From assembly GCA_016872605.1 (NCBI GenBank), contig VGZI01000003.1:1-64000 (forward strand): a stretch of 64,000 nt of DNA, read 5' to 3'. Position numbers and translations under genes: made by a program. The DNA comes from Planctomycetota bacterium (lineage in GTDB: Bacteria; Planctomycetota; Planctomycetia; Gemmatales; Gemmataceae). Below, piece by piece: positions 34,640 to 43,360 of this stretch. The notes under the pieces were generated by a model that was not told the DNA's origin, did no database searches, and saw only the letters and a program-made list of their open reading frames with translations. Within the stretch, counting starts at the first letter, position 1. Each line of letters starts with the position of its first letter.

Positions 34640-36208
34640 TTACACCGCTCTTGGCCCCGCCTGGCGCACGTCGGCGCTGATTTGGCCTTCGAACGTCTTG
34701 AAATTGTTGCGGAAGAGATCGACCAGCTTGCGTGCTTGCTGATCGTAGGCGTGGCCGTCGGGCCAGGCGGCGCGCGGTTGCAGGAATTGGCTGGGAACAT
34801 CAGGGCAAGACTCGGGGACGAGGACGCCGAAGACCGGGTCGGGCCGAAAAGGCGCGGCATCAAGTTCCCCGGCAAGGGCGGCCGTGATCAAGCGGCGCGT
34901 CATCGCCAGGGGAAAGCGCTTGCCCACGCCGTAGGGTCCGCCGGTCCAGCCGGTGTTGACGAGCCAAACCTGGGCGTCGTGCTGGCTGACTCGCTGCTCC
35001 AACATGCGAGCGTATTCCACCGCGGGCCGAGGCAGAAACGGGGCGCCGAAGCAACTGCTGAACGTCGCCGTCGGCTCCTTGATCCCCGCCTCCGTGCCGC
35101 CGATCTTCGCCGTGTAACCCGAGAGAAAGTGATACTGCGCCTGCGCCGGTGTCAGCTTCGAGATCGGCGGCAGTACGCCAAACGCGTCGCAGGCCAGAAA
35201 AAGCAGATTTTTCGGATGCCCTCCACATGAACTCGCCTCGATGTTGTCGATGAAGTCGAGCGGATACGCGCAGCGGGTGTTCTCGGCGAGAGTTCCGTCG
35301 TCGTAATCGGGCACGCGCCGGCCATCGAGCACGACGTTTTCAAGAATGCTGCCGAAGCGGATGGCATTCCAAATCTGCGGCTCGCCGGTTTTGGAGAGGT
35401 GGATGCACTTGGCGTAGCAGCCTCCTTCGAAGTTGAAGACACCGGTGCTCGACCAGCCGTGCTCGTCGTCGCCGATGAGTTTGCGCGCTGGGTCGGCCGA
35501 CAGCGTTGTCTTGCCCGTTCCCGACAGGCCGAAGAGCAGCGCCGTATCGCCGACGGCGCCGACCGTGGCCGAGCAATGCATCGGGAAGACGTTGCGTGTC
35601 GGCATCCAATAGTTCAGATACGTGAACACCGATTTCTTGATCTCGCCTGCGTACGGCGTCCCCGCGATCAAAACGCGGTGCTCGTCCATGTCGAGTATCA
35701 CCGCTACATCCGAGCGCGTCTGATCCCGGCTCGGATCCAGCTTCATGTTCGGCACATGCAAAATGAGCAAGCTCGGCGTGAAGGCGGCGCATTCGTCCTC
35801 GGTCAACCGCCGCAACAGGCACTGGATGAACAGCACGTGCCAGGCATTCTCGCTGATGACGCGCACGCTGAGGCGTTGGACCGGGTCGGCGCAGGCCCAG
35901 GCGTCGTGGACGAAGACCGCGCGGTGCTGATAGTACGCCTTGGCCCGCTCCCAAAGCCTCTCGAAGTTGGCCGGCGTCATCGGCTGATTGACGGCGCCCC
36001 AGGCAATCTGCGTTTCGTTGACTGGGCGCCGCACCAGATACTTGTCCTTGGCGGCTCGCCCCGTGTACGGAACCGTATTGGCGACGAACGCTCCGTTGTC
36101 GGCCAACACCCCTTCCTTGCGGGCGAGCGCCATCTCGATGAGGACCGCCGGCGAGAGCTGAGCGTGAACTCGGCCAAGATTCACCAGTCCGTGGGTGCGC
36201 AAATCCAT
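34640..36208 (-). CDS. pckA: Phosphoenolpyruvate carboxykinase (ATP)
   Basis: Converts oxaloacetate and ATP to phosphoenolpyruvate, the entry step of gluconeogenesis. The kinase P-loop is 'LLFGLSGTGKTTLSADP' near residue 227. Metal and substrate sites are 'NVFPMHCSATVG', 'KLIGDDEHGWSSTGVFNFEGGCYAK', and the Arg of 'NTRCAYPLDFI'. The C-terminal 'NTGWTGGPYGVGKRFPLAMTRRLI' is also typical. At 522 residues it is a full-length ATP-type enzyme. It is monocistronic; the divergent membrane TPR gene starts about 190 bp away. Confidence 0.96.
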   Translation of the reverse strand: MDLRTHGLVNLGRVHAQLSPAVLIEMALARKEGVLADNGAFVANTVPYTGRAAKDKYLVRRPVNETQIAWGAVNQPMTPANFERLWERAKAYYQHRAVFVHDAWACADPVQRLSVRVISENAWHVLFIQCLLRRLTEDECAAFTPSLLILHVPNMKLDPSRDQTRSDVAVILDMDEHRVLIAGTPYAGEIKKSVFTYLNYWMPTRNVFPMHCSATVGAVGDTALLFGLSGTGKTTLSADPARKLIGDDEHGWSSTGVFNFEGGCYAKCIHLSKTGEPQIWNAIRFGSILENVVLDGRRVPDYDDGTLAENTRCAYPLDFIDNIEASSCGGHPKNLLFLACDAFGVLPPISKLTPAQAQYHFLSGYTAKIGGTEAGIKEPTATFSSCFGAPFLPRPAVEYARMLEQRVSQHDAQVWLVNTGWTGGPYGVGKRFPLAMTRRLITAALAGELDAAPFRPDPVFGVLVPESCPDVPSQFLQPRAAWPDGHAYDQQARKLVDLFRNNFKTFEGQISADVRQAGPRAV

Positions 36209-36232
36209 GCTTATGTCCCGTGCAAGAAAAAA

Positions 36233-36260
36233 TTCGGATCAGAAGGGTCGTCCGTATAAT
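36233..36260 (+). promoter_or_regulatory. Candidate promoter upstream of the membrane TPR gene
   Basis: TTCGGA (36233-36238), a 16-base spacer and a perfect TATAAT (36255-36260). The leader would then include the palindrome at 36309-36370 before ATG 36400. Confidence 0.4.
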
Positions 36261-36308
36261 AGTATGATCCCGCCCGCCGCGAAAGAGACGTTTTCCACGA
36301 CGGCGCGC

Positions 36309-36370
36309 CGTTTAGCCGCTCGCCTTTGCGAGCGAGCACACAGCGCTCGCCAAAGGCGAGCGGCTAAACG
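36309..36370. repeat. Inverted repeat 'cgtttagccgctcgcc', copy 2
   Basis: cgtttagccgctcgcctttgcgagcg...cgctcgccaaaggcgagcggctaaacg; near-perfect outer arms of about 20 bases. Same family as 26506-26563. It lies in the putative leader of the next gene. Confidence 0.8.
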
Positions 36371-36399
36371 GGTGTCGCCAACCTCCACAGGCCCGACGC

Positions 36400-38904
36400 A
36401 TGATTAGCTGGCAATATGGCGAGTTCCTTCTCAAAGGCATCTATTTCGGCCTTCTGGTCACGATCGCCTGGTTTGTGCCACGCTGGGACGAATTGGGCCT
36501 TATCGCCGCCTATACCGCCGGCGGCTTGTGTCTTTGCCTCGGCTGGGCGGCGTACGAGAAGATTCGCGAGGGCTATCGCATCGAAGGTCGGCTGCTCGGC
36601 TTCTTCATCTTCCTTTTGCTTGACCATCCCTACCTCGTTTATGCCGGGCTCGTCGGAGGCCTGGGCGTTGGGACCTTCTTGACATTTCACAGCCGACCGA
36701 TCCCCGAAGGCCAGGAAGCAATCCCGCTCGACGCGCTTTGGCCCGTGTTCGGCGGCGCGATTCTCGGCTACGTGTTTTACCAGTTGCGCCACGTGCAAGA
36801 CACGATGCAGCGCTTCTGGATCAGCCTGGCCATGATCGCCCTCCTCGTCGGCGGAGCAGCGGCGTTCTACTACTACAAGCCCGATGTCCTCCAGGCCGAC
36901 CAGCGCCAGATGATCGCGATTCTCCTGCTCGTCGGCATTCCCGGGTTCTACCTGCTCACCTTCTCTGGCCTGGTCGAGGAATCGGAAATCGAAATCGCCG
37001 CCATGTGTGCCGCGCTCGGCATTGCCATGTGGACGTTTCTCTCCACCATCAGCCCCGCGGTTGGCGGCGCGGTCGTCCTTCTGCCTTTGGCGCTTTACGT
37101 CTTCTACGCGGGCAGTTACATGCCGGCGATCCGCGTATTCAAGCATTCCTTGCGCGGCATGAGCTATCGCCAGATGGGACAGACCAAGCTGGCCCTGATC
37201 TCCTTGGGCCGAGCACTGCAACTCGACCCGGAGAACGAGTTGGCCCGCGAGCAGATGTGGGTGCTGCATCGCGATCTCGACTTCAACGAGTTGCACAGCC
37301 AGCCCGATCTCGTGCAATTCCTTCACTTCGATTTTTGCCTGGAACGGATCAGTCAAATGCTGCAATCCAAACCGACCGAGGAGCAACTCCGCGAAGCGTT
37401 CAAGATGCTCGACCTGATCACGAAGGAGCAGCCCGATATGGCCCCGATCTGCGCCTACTGGCGTGCGGTGGCCTATCTGCACCAGAAGGACGACGAAGCC
37501 GCCGCCCGCGAACTCGACAGCATCTTGAAACTGCCCCAATATCAAACTGCCGCTCGCACGTCCATACACTATGCCGCCTGGTATCTGGCGATGTTCGGGC
37601 ATCCCGACATGAAGTGGCGCGTCGCCGACCGCTTGCTGTTCATGCCCGGACATCGCATGGACGCCATCGCCGCCGTCGAAGCGCAGCTCGATGTCACGCC
37701 GCACGACACGGAAGCCTGGCGCATGAAGCGGGCGCTTTATGACCAAATCAACGAAGCCGAGTACTATTCGATGGTCCAGCCCGACCAGCCGATGCCACGT
37801 TTCCATCATGAGTATGCGAAGGACGTCGGCATGGGGTTGTTGGGTGATCGCACGCGCTGGCAGCGCGGTTGCGAGTATCTGCGCATCGCAGCTCACGGTC
37901 TGCCCCTGCAAGCGGCCAATATCTACATCAAGATCGGCCAGACGCACGACCTCTACGGCGACACCGCAGGCATGTGGGGCAACTACACCAAGGCCATGAA
38001 TCTGGGCCGAACGCTCGGCACCGAGAACATGGAGCAGGCCGATAAGGAAGGCCTCTTCATAAGCGTCAAGACGATCGGCGAGCTGGCCATGAAGCAGAAC
38101 CAGATCGACGTCGCCCTCGAAGCTTTCAAGTTCTACAGTCAGAGCGAAAACGCCGGCATCGAGACCTATCGCACGCTCGCCGAGCTCTTCGAACGCAAGG
38201 CCGAGGCATGCAAGACCGACCACGCCGAGCGCTCGCAGAATCTTTGGATGGCCGTGCATTGCCTGGAACACGCGCTGACCTACAACTCAGCCGATCCCGA
38301 CTTGGTGGCCCGCAAGGACCGCTACTATTATTCGATCACTCCGGAGGAGTTAAAGGGCAGGCTGGAAAACGTGCACAAGTGGTTCGACGTCGATTATTGC
38401 CGGGAGAAGGCGAACTGGATTCTCGAACGCTTCGGAGGCGACTTCGGCCTGCTCGATTGGGCGGTTCACTTGGCCGATCTGGCCCTGGCCGCGCAGCCCG
38501 GCAGCCATGCGGCCCGATTCATCAAGGCCCGCGTCCACCGCCTGCGCGGCGAAATCCCCGAGGCGATCGCTGTACTCGAGGAAATCCGTCAGCATCGGCC
38601 CGAGAAATTCGCCAACGAGGAGGAATCGAAGGCGTGGTACTTCGCCCATCGCATGCTGGGTGACCTGTATCTCGACGAGAAGCCGGGCGAGGCGATCACG
38701 TGCTTTCTGGAGTTCCGCCAGAGCGATGAGGCCGGCGCCGACACGTCCTTCAAGATGGGCAAGGCCTTCGAAGCCCTCGGCGACTTCGCGAAGGCGGCCG
38801 CGTGCTACAACGACGTTATCGTCTACGAAAACCATCCGCTCTACTACGAAGCCCGCGACGGGCTTGCTCGCGTCAAACGCGGCGGCGGCGCCGGTGCGGC
38901 GTGA
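36400..38904 (+). CDS. Large membrane protein with TPR-like C-terminal region
   Basis: 834 residues. The first ~240 hold about eight hydrophobic segments (for example 'GIYFGLLVTIAWFV', 'LGLIAAYTAGGLCLCLGWAAY', 'WISLAMIALLVGGAAAFYYY', 'MIAILLLVGIPGFYLLTFSGL', 'GAVVLLPLALYVFYAGSYM'). The rest, about residues 245-830, is soluble helix-turn-helix repeat sequence of TPR type ('TKLALISLGRALQLDPENELAREQMW', 'GEIPEAIAVLEEIRQHRPEKFANEEESKAW', 'GDFAKAAACYNDVI'). The role is probably scaffolding in or at the membrane. No catalytic motif was seen, and I do not recognise a named family. Confidence 0.8.
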   Translation: MISWQYGEFLLKGIYFGLLVTIAWFVPRWDELGLIAAYTAGGLCLCLGWAAYEKIREGYRIEGRLLGFFIFLLLDHPYLVYAGLVGGLGVGTFLTFHSRPIPEGQEAIPLDALWPVFGGAILGYVFYQLRHVQDTMQRFWISLAMIALLVGGAAAFYYYKPDVLQADQRQMIAILLLVGIPGFYLLTFSGLVEESEIEIAAMCAALGIAMWTFLSTISPAVGGAVVLLPLALYVFYAGSYMPAIRVFKHSLRGMSYRQMGQTKLALISLGRALQLDPENELAREQMWVLHRDLDFNELHSQPDLVQFLHFDFCLERISQMLQSKPTEEQLREAFKMLDLITKEQPDMAPICAYWRAVAYLHQKDDEAAARELDSILKLPQYQTAARTSIHYAAWYLAMFGHPDMKWRVADRLLFMPGHRMDAIAAVEAQLDVTPHDTEAWRMKRALYDQINEAEYYSMVQPDQPMPRFHHEYAKDVGMGLLGDRTRWQRGCEYLRIAAHGLPLQAANIYIKIGQTHDLYGDTAGMWGNYTKAMNLGRTLGTENMEQADKEGLFISVKTIGELAMKQNQIDVALEAFKFYSQSENAGIETYRTLAELFERKAEACKTDHAERSQNLWMAVHCLEHALTYNSADPDLVARKDRYYYSITPEELKGRLENVHKWFDVDYCREKANWILERFGGDFGLLDWAVHLADLALAAQPGSHAARFIKARVHRLRGEIPEAIAVLEEIRQHRPEKFANEEESKAWYFAHRMLGDLYLDEKPGEAITCFLEFRQSDEAGADTSFKMGKAFEALGDFAKAAACYNDVIVYENHPLYYEARDGLARVKRGGGAGAA

Positions 38905-38923
38905 GACGGAACGAGGGGCAATC

Positions 38924-39901
38924 GTGCGAAACGTACTTTGGATTGTTGTGTTGACGCTGTCGGCCCTACCAGTCAGCGCCCAGGAACCTGCCGTCAAGGT
39001 TCAAGAATTTGCCGACCATATCCAGATCGACACCGACGCGCTCCAAGCCAGGATTCGTAAGACCGGCTATGTCAGCGGCATCGAAGCGGGCTCGTTTGTT
39101 GACAAGAAAACCGGCTCGCGCGACGCCGGCTTCGGGCTGCACATCATGGACTTCCTCCTCGGACCGGGCTACAAGGACGGCGACGAATACGGCCGCGACA
39201 AGAAGTATCATGGCGACTTGCCCAAACACTACATCGAAGGCCCGCAAATCTGCACGCAAGCCAAGAAGCTCGAACCGGAGATCGTCCGCGGCGACGGCTT
39301 CGTGGCCGTCCGCATGAAGTACCGATTTACCAAAGGGCATAACGGCTACAAGGCCGGCTCGCTCTGGGAGCAGACACTGGTGTTTCTGCCCAAGGTGCGC
39401 TACATCGTCTGCAGCGAAACGATTACCAGCGCCAACGATGTCGACAATCTGCTCTATCGCATCGACATGCCGGGCCACGTAAAGCACAAGGGCGGCGACA
39501 CGTTTGAGCAGATCTACCTCAGCTACCACGGCATGATTCCCGCCAAGGACTTCGCCAGAGATTTCGCGCCGGATGAACGCTTCCTCTATCAACGCAAGGA
39601 CGACCAGCTGCCGCAGCGGATGATTCGCGCCTACCAGCTGAAGCGCAACGGCAAGGTGGGCCCGTGGATCGCCGGCATGACGCTCGACCCGGGCACCACC
39701 GTAGAAGCGTGGTGCCATCAGCGCGGTTATGTTTGCTTCATTCAGGAGCTTCACGGCCGTAAGGTGAAGGCAGGTGAGACATTCGGAGCGGCATACCTCG
39801 TCGGCTATTTCGACGATGTCGCATCGATGGGAAGGGAATATGACCGGTACAAAGGTTCACGTCGCATCGAGATTTCAGCCAAGACCTGGACCTTGAAGTA
39901 G
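38924..39901 (+). CDS. Secreted protein of unknown function
   Basis: The start is GTG 38924, with 'gagggg' just upstream; the ORF-track entry begins far inside the preceding gene in a different frame. A signal peptide is clear (VRNVLWIVVLTLSALPVSAQE). The mature protein, about 305 residues, is rich in beta-strand patterns with conserved-looking aromatic motifs: 'DAGFGLHIMDFLLGPGYKDGDEYG', 'GSLWEQTLVFLPKVRYIVCSETITSANDVDN' and 'TTVEAWCHQRGYVCFIQELHG'. This resembles carbohydrate-active beta-sandwich proteins, but I do not recognise the family and assign no activity. Confidence 0.75.
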   Translation: MRNVLWIVVLTLSALPVSAQEPAVKVQEFADHIQIDTDALQARIRKTGYVSGIEAGSFVDKKTGSRDAGFGLHIMDFLLGPGYKDGDEYGRDKKYHGDLPKHYIEGPQICTQAKKLEPEIVRGDGFVAVRMKYRFTKGHNGYKAGSLWEQTLVFLPKVRYIVCSETITSANDVDNLLYRIDMPGHVKHKGGDTFEQIYLSYHGMIPAKDFARDFAPDERFLYQRKDDQLPQRMIRAYQLKRNGKVGPWIAGMTLDPGTTVEAWCHQRGYVCFIQELHGRKVKAGETFGAAYLVGYFDDVASMGREYDRYKGSRRIEISAKTWTLK

Positions 39902-40117
39902 CGTATTTGACGATAATAGCGGTTTTTCCACCTCTCGATTTGTATCTGGGCCTTTTGCGTTCTATCCTTTGCCAATGGCGTTAACCCGCCGCTGATCGGG
40001 TTCCCGTGATCGACCTGCGATGCCTGGAAAGCGCGTCGCGCTGGACGCTTTTTTGAAGCGTCGCGTATCCCCGCATTCGCCCTCGTCCCGTGTCGTTGCA
40101 CTGAGAAACCTACATCC

Positions 40118-41338
40118 ATGGCAATCTCTACAAGCGGCATGTTCGTCGACGCGCTGCGGCAATATCGCTTGCTGACGGCCGATCAACTCGCACGCCTGCC
40201 CCAGCTCGCGCAAGGGCGGTCGGGACACGCACGGTCGCTGGCGAAAGCGCTGGTTCAGCGCAGCTGGCTGACCGTCTATCAGATCAATCAACTCTTGGCA
40301 GGGCGAGCGGATGAGCTGGTAATCGGGCCGTATCATGTGCAAGACCGCCTGGGCCAGGGCGGACTGAGCGCCGTTTACCTGGCTCGCCATCAGGAGCATC
40401 GCAACCTCGTCGCGATCAAGATCATCAAGCCCGAGGTCTTCGCCGACCCCGCGGGGCGTTCCCAGTTTTTGCAAGAAGTTGAAGCGATGGCCCGGCTCGA
40501 TCATCCCAACATCGTCCAGTTCTGCGACGCCGATCAATGGCGCGACACCTACTACTTCGCGATGGAGTATGTCGAGGGGACCGACCTCGGCAAAGTCGTG
40601 CGTCTTTCCGGCGCCCTGCCCGTGACCGAGGCGTGCGACTTCGTTCGCCAGGCCGCTCTCGGCTTGCAACATGCCTATGAGCGCAATCTGGTGCATCGCG
40701 ATATCAAGCCCGTGAATCTATTCCTGACGCACACTTCGACGGGACCAAGGAGCGCGCCGACTTCCTTGAGTTCGTCGCGTCCGTCGAGCAAGTTGACGAT
40801 CCAGCTCAAACCGCTGATCAAAATTCTCGATTGGGGCTTGGCTTACTTGCGCATTCCCACGGGTCAGGCGGGAGTCGACGAAAATGACCGCGGCATCATC
40901 GGCACGGTGGATTATCTCGCGCCGGAGCAGGCCCGCAGCGCCCACACGGTCGACACGCGAGGCGATATCTATAGTCTCGGTTGCACGCTTTACTACTTGC
41001 TGACGTCCCAGGCGCCGTTTCCGGACGGAACGCTGATGCAGAAGATCATGGCACACCAGACGGCTCAAGCGAAGCCGATCGCCGAGTTCCGCAACGATGT
41101 GCCGGCCGACGTGATCGCGGTGGTCGAGCGGATGATGGCGAAAGAGCCTGCCGATCGCTTTCAGACGCCGGCGTCGGCGGCGCTTGCGCTTTTGCCGTTC
41201 ACTCGCCGCGCCTCGCTGCAAACGGGCAGCAGCGCCATGCTGCCGACGTTGCGCGGCAAGCCGTCACGGACCGGCCGCGACGACACGCCGCTGCCGCCGA
41301 CCACGAACGCGGCCAAGCATTCCATCGACGCGCAATAA
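40118..41338 (+). CDS. Hanks-type Ser/Thr protein kinase
   Basis: 406 residues. After an N-terminal helical segment (about 1-70) comes a PKN-type kinase domain: glycine loop 'DRLGQGGLSAVYLARH', ATP lysine 'VAIKIIKPEV', alpha-C Glu in 'FLQEVEAM', catalytic loop 'LVHRDIKPVNLF', and APE-like 'GTVDYLAPEQARS'. The metal-binding DFG is replaced by DWG ('IKILDWGLAYL'). A Ser/Pro-rich insert of about 30 residues sits between the catalytic and DWG loops. The C-terminal tail after residue 360 is low complexity. No transmembrane segment or sensor domain is visible, so it is a cytosolic kinase. Confidence 0.9.
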   Translation: MAISTSGMFVDALRQYRLLTADQLARLPQLAQGRSGHARSLAKALVQRSWLTVYQINQLLAGRADELVIGPYHVQDRLGQGGLSAVYLARHQEHRNLVAIKIIKPEVFADPAGRSQFLQEVEAMARLDHPNIVQFCDADQWRDTYYFAMEYVEGTDLGKVVRLSGALPVTEACDFVRQAALGLQHAYERNLVHRDIKPVNLFLTHTSTGPRSAPTSLSSSRPSSKLTIQLKPLIKILDWGLAYLRIPTGQAGVDENDRGIIGTVDYLAPEQARSAHTVDTRGDIYSLGCTLYYLLTSQAPFPDGTLMQKIMAHQTAQAKPIAEFRNDVPADVIAVVERMMAKEPADRFQTPASAALALLPFTRRASLQTGSSAMLPTLRGKPSRTGRDDTPLPPTTNAAKHSIDAQ

Positions 41339-41380
41339 CCTTGGCGTCTCATCGCATCCCTCATTCGAGTTGTTCATCGA

Positions 41381-42277
41381 TCAAAATCGCCGTTGCCGTT
41401 GCAAGAGGTATCCCATCAGCGCTTTGTCGAAGCCGATGCTGGTGTCGGTGGGGACGAAGTCAATGCCCGCTCTGGCACAATCTTCCTGGTACTTGCCGCG
41501 AAACTCTTGGACCGCTTGTAGGTAATCGGGCTTCATGCCCGGGGCATCCACGGTCATCTTGCGGTCTTCTTCCGCGTCCTTGAACTCGACCAGGCCTTCG
41601 AACGGGAAATGCACCTCGGCCTCGTCAAGAATGTGAAACACGATGATGTCGTGCCCGCGATGCCGAAGCTGGTGCAGACTCTGCATAATCGGCTCGGGAT
41701 CGGCCAGCAGATCGCTGAAGAGCATGATCAGGCTCTTGCTGCGGACCATGGCGGCAAGTTGCGTCAACCCGTGGGCGACGTCGGTTTGGCCGGCAGGCTT
41801 GAGATTTGCGAGCAGAGCGAGGATATTGCCGAGCTGGGCGCGTTTGCTCTTGGGAGGCAGGGCAGTGCGGATCTGCGTGTCGAAGGCGACTAGGCCGACG
41901 GGGTCTTGCTGGTGGATCATCATGTAGCTCAACGCGGCCGCCAGGCAGATGGCGTAATCGAACTTCGTGAGTTCCTGGCGAAAAGTGTAGGCCATCGAGC
42001 CGGACAGGTCCATGGCCAGATAGCCGGTGACGTTGGTCTCGGCTTCGTACTTGCGGATGTAGTATTTGTCGGTCTTGGCATAGACGCCCCAGTCGAGGTC
42101 TTTGAGGTCATCGCCGGCGGTGTACTTGCGGTGCTCGGAGAATTCGACGGAGAAGCCGTGATAGGGGCTGGCGTGCAGACCTTGCAGAAAACCTTCGACG
42201 ATGAATTTGGCGCGTAGGTCGAGCCGGCCGACCTGGCGGATGACTTCGGGACGCAGGTACTGTTCGGGTTTTTTCAT
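41381..42277 (-). CDS. DUF58 domain-containing protein (MoxR-associated type)
   Basis: A 298-residue DUF58/VWA-like protein. The signature is 'EFSEHRKYTAGDDLKDLDWGVYAKTDKYYIRKYEAETN', followed by a degenerate VWA metal site 'YLAMDLSGSMAYTF' and 'MVRSKSLIMLFSDLLAD'. DUF58 proteins normally act with MoxR AAA+ ATPases and BatA/B membrane proteins in chaperone-like or envelope roles. Neither partner is next to this copy in the window, which is unusual. It is soluble, with no leader. Confidence 0.88.
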   Translation of the reverse strand: MKKPEQYLRPEVIRQVGRLDLRAKFIVEGFLQGLHASPYHGFSVEFSEHRKYTAGDDLKDLDWGVYAKTDKYYIRKYEAETNVTGYLAMDLSGSMAYTFRQELTKFDYAICLAAALSYMMIHQQDPVGLVAFDTQIRTALPPKSKRAQLGNILALLANLKPAGQTDVAHGLTQLAAMVRSKSLIMLFSDLLADPEPIMQSLHQLRHRGHDIIVFHILDEAEVHFPFEGLVEFKDAEEDRKMTVDAPGMKPDYLQAVQEFRGKYQEDCARAGIDFVPTDTSIGFDKALMGYLLQRQRRF

Positions 42278-42440
42278 GCGGCGCCGTTCTGAATTCTAAC
42301 GACGGCGGCTGGACCGATGTAGGGGATTTCAGCAAATTTCGAAAATCCGCTTTTTTTTGCTTGCGATCGGCGTGGGAATGCGCCATCATGAACCACGTTC
42401 AGCTGGGGCTCAATTCATTCGTCCCGCGAGGAGCATTTCC

Positions 42441-42878
42441 ATGGCTACTGTGAGCGACATTCTCGCCGGCAAGGGACTGCGCCTTATCACCGTTTCGCCG
42501 CAGGAGACGGTCTATGCGGCCGCCGTCCGCATGAACGAGCACAAGATCGGCGCCGTTCTCGTGATGGAGAACGACCGGCTCGCCGGCATCCTCACGGAGC
42601 GCGACATTTTGGTTCGCGTCGTGGCGGAGCAGCGCGATGCCAATCTTACCCACGTCGACGACGTCATGACGCGCGACCTGGTCTGCTGCAGGCTGCACAC
42701 CGGCTTCGAGGAAGCCAAGAGCGTCATGAGAAATCGCCGCATTCGCCATCTCCCGGTATTGGGTGAGCACGACGAGGTTGTTGGCATCATCTCGATCGGC
42801 GACCTGAATGCCTTCCAGGCCGACAGCCAGGAGCGGACGATTTTTCAGATGCAGGAGTACATCCACGGGACGTGGTGA
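42441..42878 (+). CDS. CBS domain pair protein
   Basis: A stand-alone CBS pair of 145 residues that probably senses adenine nucleotides or SAM. The start at ATG 42441 follows 'cgaggag'; the ORF-track start is 28 codons upstream. The two CBS motifs are 'VSPQETVYAAAVRMNEHKIGAVLVMENDRLAGILTERDIL' and 'VCCRLHTGFEEAKSVMRNRRIRHLPVLGEHDEVVGIISIGDL'. A similar but broken gene lies at 50336. The stop codon overlaps the palindrome that starts at 42870. Confidence 0.92.
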   Translation: MATVSDILAGKGLRLITVSPQETVYAAAVRMNEHKIGAVLVMENDRLAGILTERDILVRVVAEQRDANLTHVDDVMTRDLVCCRLHTGFEEAKSVMRNRRIRHLPVLGEHDEVVGIISIGDLNAFQADSQERTIFQMQEYIHGTW

Positions 42879-42940
42879 GGGGCGAGGGGCGAGGGGCGAG
42901 CGCATTGCGCTCTGCTCATTTCTCGCCCCTCGCCTCACGT
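42870..42940. repeat. Palindrome of 'gaggggcgaggggcgag' repeats
   Basis: Triple direct copy of 'gaggggc' on the left and the inverted 'gcccctcgcctcacgt' on the right; the outer ends acgtggtgag/ctcacgt also pair. It lies between the CBS gene and the tRNA cluster and could stop tRNA transcription (read from the minus strand). Confidence 0.65.
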
Positions 42941-42949
42941 CCCTCGCAG

Positions 42950-43021
42950 AGACGCCGGTGGGAGTTGAACCCACTTGAAGCCGGGTTGCAGCCGGCTGCC
43001 TGGCCGTCCAGCCCCAGCGTC
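42950..43021 (-). tRNA. tRNA-Cys (anticodon GCA)
   Basis: The minus strand folds as a cloverleaf: acceptor GACGCTG/CGGCGTC (one G-U), anticodon arm GCCGG-CTGCAAC-CCGGC with GCA, and T arm GTGGG-TTCAACT-CCCAC. The discriminator base is U, as expected for tRNA-Cys. No CCA is encoded. Positions 8-9 are GG instead of the usual U8, and the D stem is short (GCT/GGC), so it is a divergent sequence. Confidence 0.8.
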
Positions 43022-43028
43022 GTGGAAC

Positions 43029-43064
43029 CGCTTGTAATCGCGCGAGCGCGAAGCCGCAAGCGGC
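43029..43064. repeat. Palindrome 'ccgcttg...caagcgg' between tRNA genes
   Basis: ccgcttgtaatcgcgcgagcgcgaagccgcaagcggc, related to the palindrome at 47754-47814. Confidence 0.5.
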
Positions 43065-43072
43065 AAAAAAAG

Positions 43073-43146
43073 GGTGGCCGGGGGGAATCGAACCCGCCCC
43101 TTCGACTTTCACAGAGTCGCGTGCCGAGCCAGTACACACGACCACC
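43073..43146 (-). tRNA. tRNA-His (anticodon GTG)
   Basis: Minus-strand cloverleaf: an encoded extra G(-1), acceptor GTGGTCG/CGGCCAC with discriminator C, both identity features of tRNA-His; anticodon arm CGACT-CTGTGAA-AGTCG with GTG; T loop TTCGATT. The T stem has one C-C mismatch (GCGGG/CCCCC), and the D arm can only be drawn with a four-base stem that leaves one base between acceptor and D stem. Confidence 0.75.
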
Positions 43147-43147
43147 A

Positions 43148-43216
43148 TTGGATTGCAGATTTCGGATTGCAGATTGAAACGCAATCTCGGCAATCTGAAG
43201 TCTGCAATCTGCAATT
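43148..43216. repeat. Short direct/inverted repeats 'gattgcagat/tctgcaat' between tRNAs
   Basis: ggattgcagatttcggattgcagatt...tctgcaatctgcaatt: two direct copies followed by two inverted copies, able to form a hairpin between the His and Arg tRNA genes. Confidence 0.6.
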
Positions 43217-43222
43217 CGTCAA

Positions 43223-43295
43223 TGCCCCGACCAGGAGTCGAACCCGGAACGTCTCGTTCGAAGCGAGGTATGATTGTCCATTTCACCATCGGGGC
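43223..43295 (-). tRNA. tRNA-Arg (anticodon TCG)
   Basis: Minus-strand cloverleaf: acceptor GCCCCGA/TCGGGGC with discriminator A, D arm GTGA-AATGGACAA-TCAT containing the arginine identity base A after GG, anticodon arm CCTCG-CTTCGAA-CGAGA reading TCG, and T arm CCGGG-TTCGACT-CCTGG. The last anticodon-stem pair (C27-A43) is a mismatch. U8 is present. Confidence 0.8.
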
Positions 43296-43360
43296 ATGGC
43301 ATGTCAGAGCCTGAAGCGTAAGCGAAGGAATTCTCTTGCTTGCGCGGAGAGTTCGGTAAG

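Noticed and set aside
36364-38271. 635-residue minus-strand ORF opposite the membrane TPR gene
   Set aside because: Shadow of the plus-strand gene, which has convincing membrane helices and TPR repeats; the antisense peptide has no family features.
42870-43220. Regularly spaced repeats around the tRNAs as a CRISPR array
   Set aside because: The repeats are short palindromes of different sequence separated by tRNA genes; there is no constant repeat/spacer pattern and no cas gene in the window.
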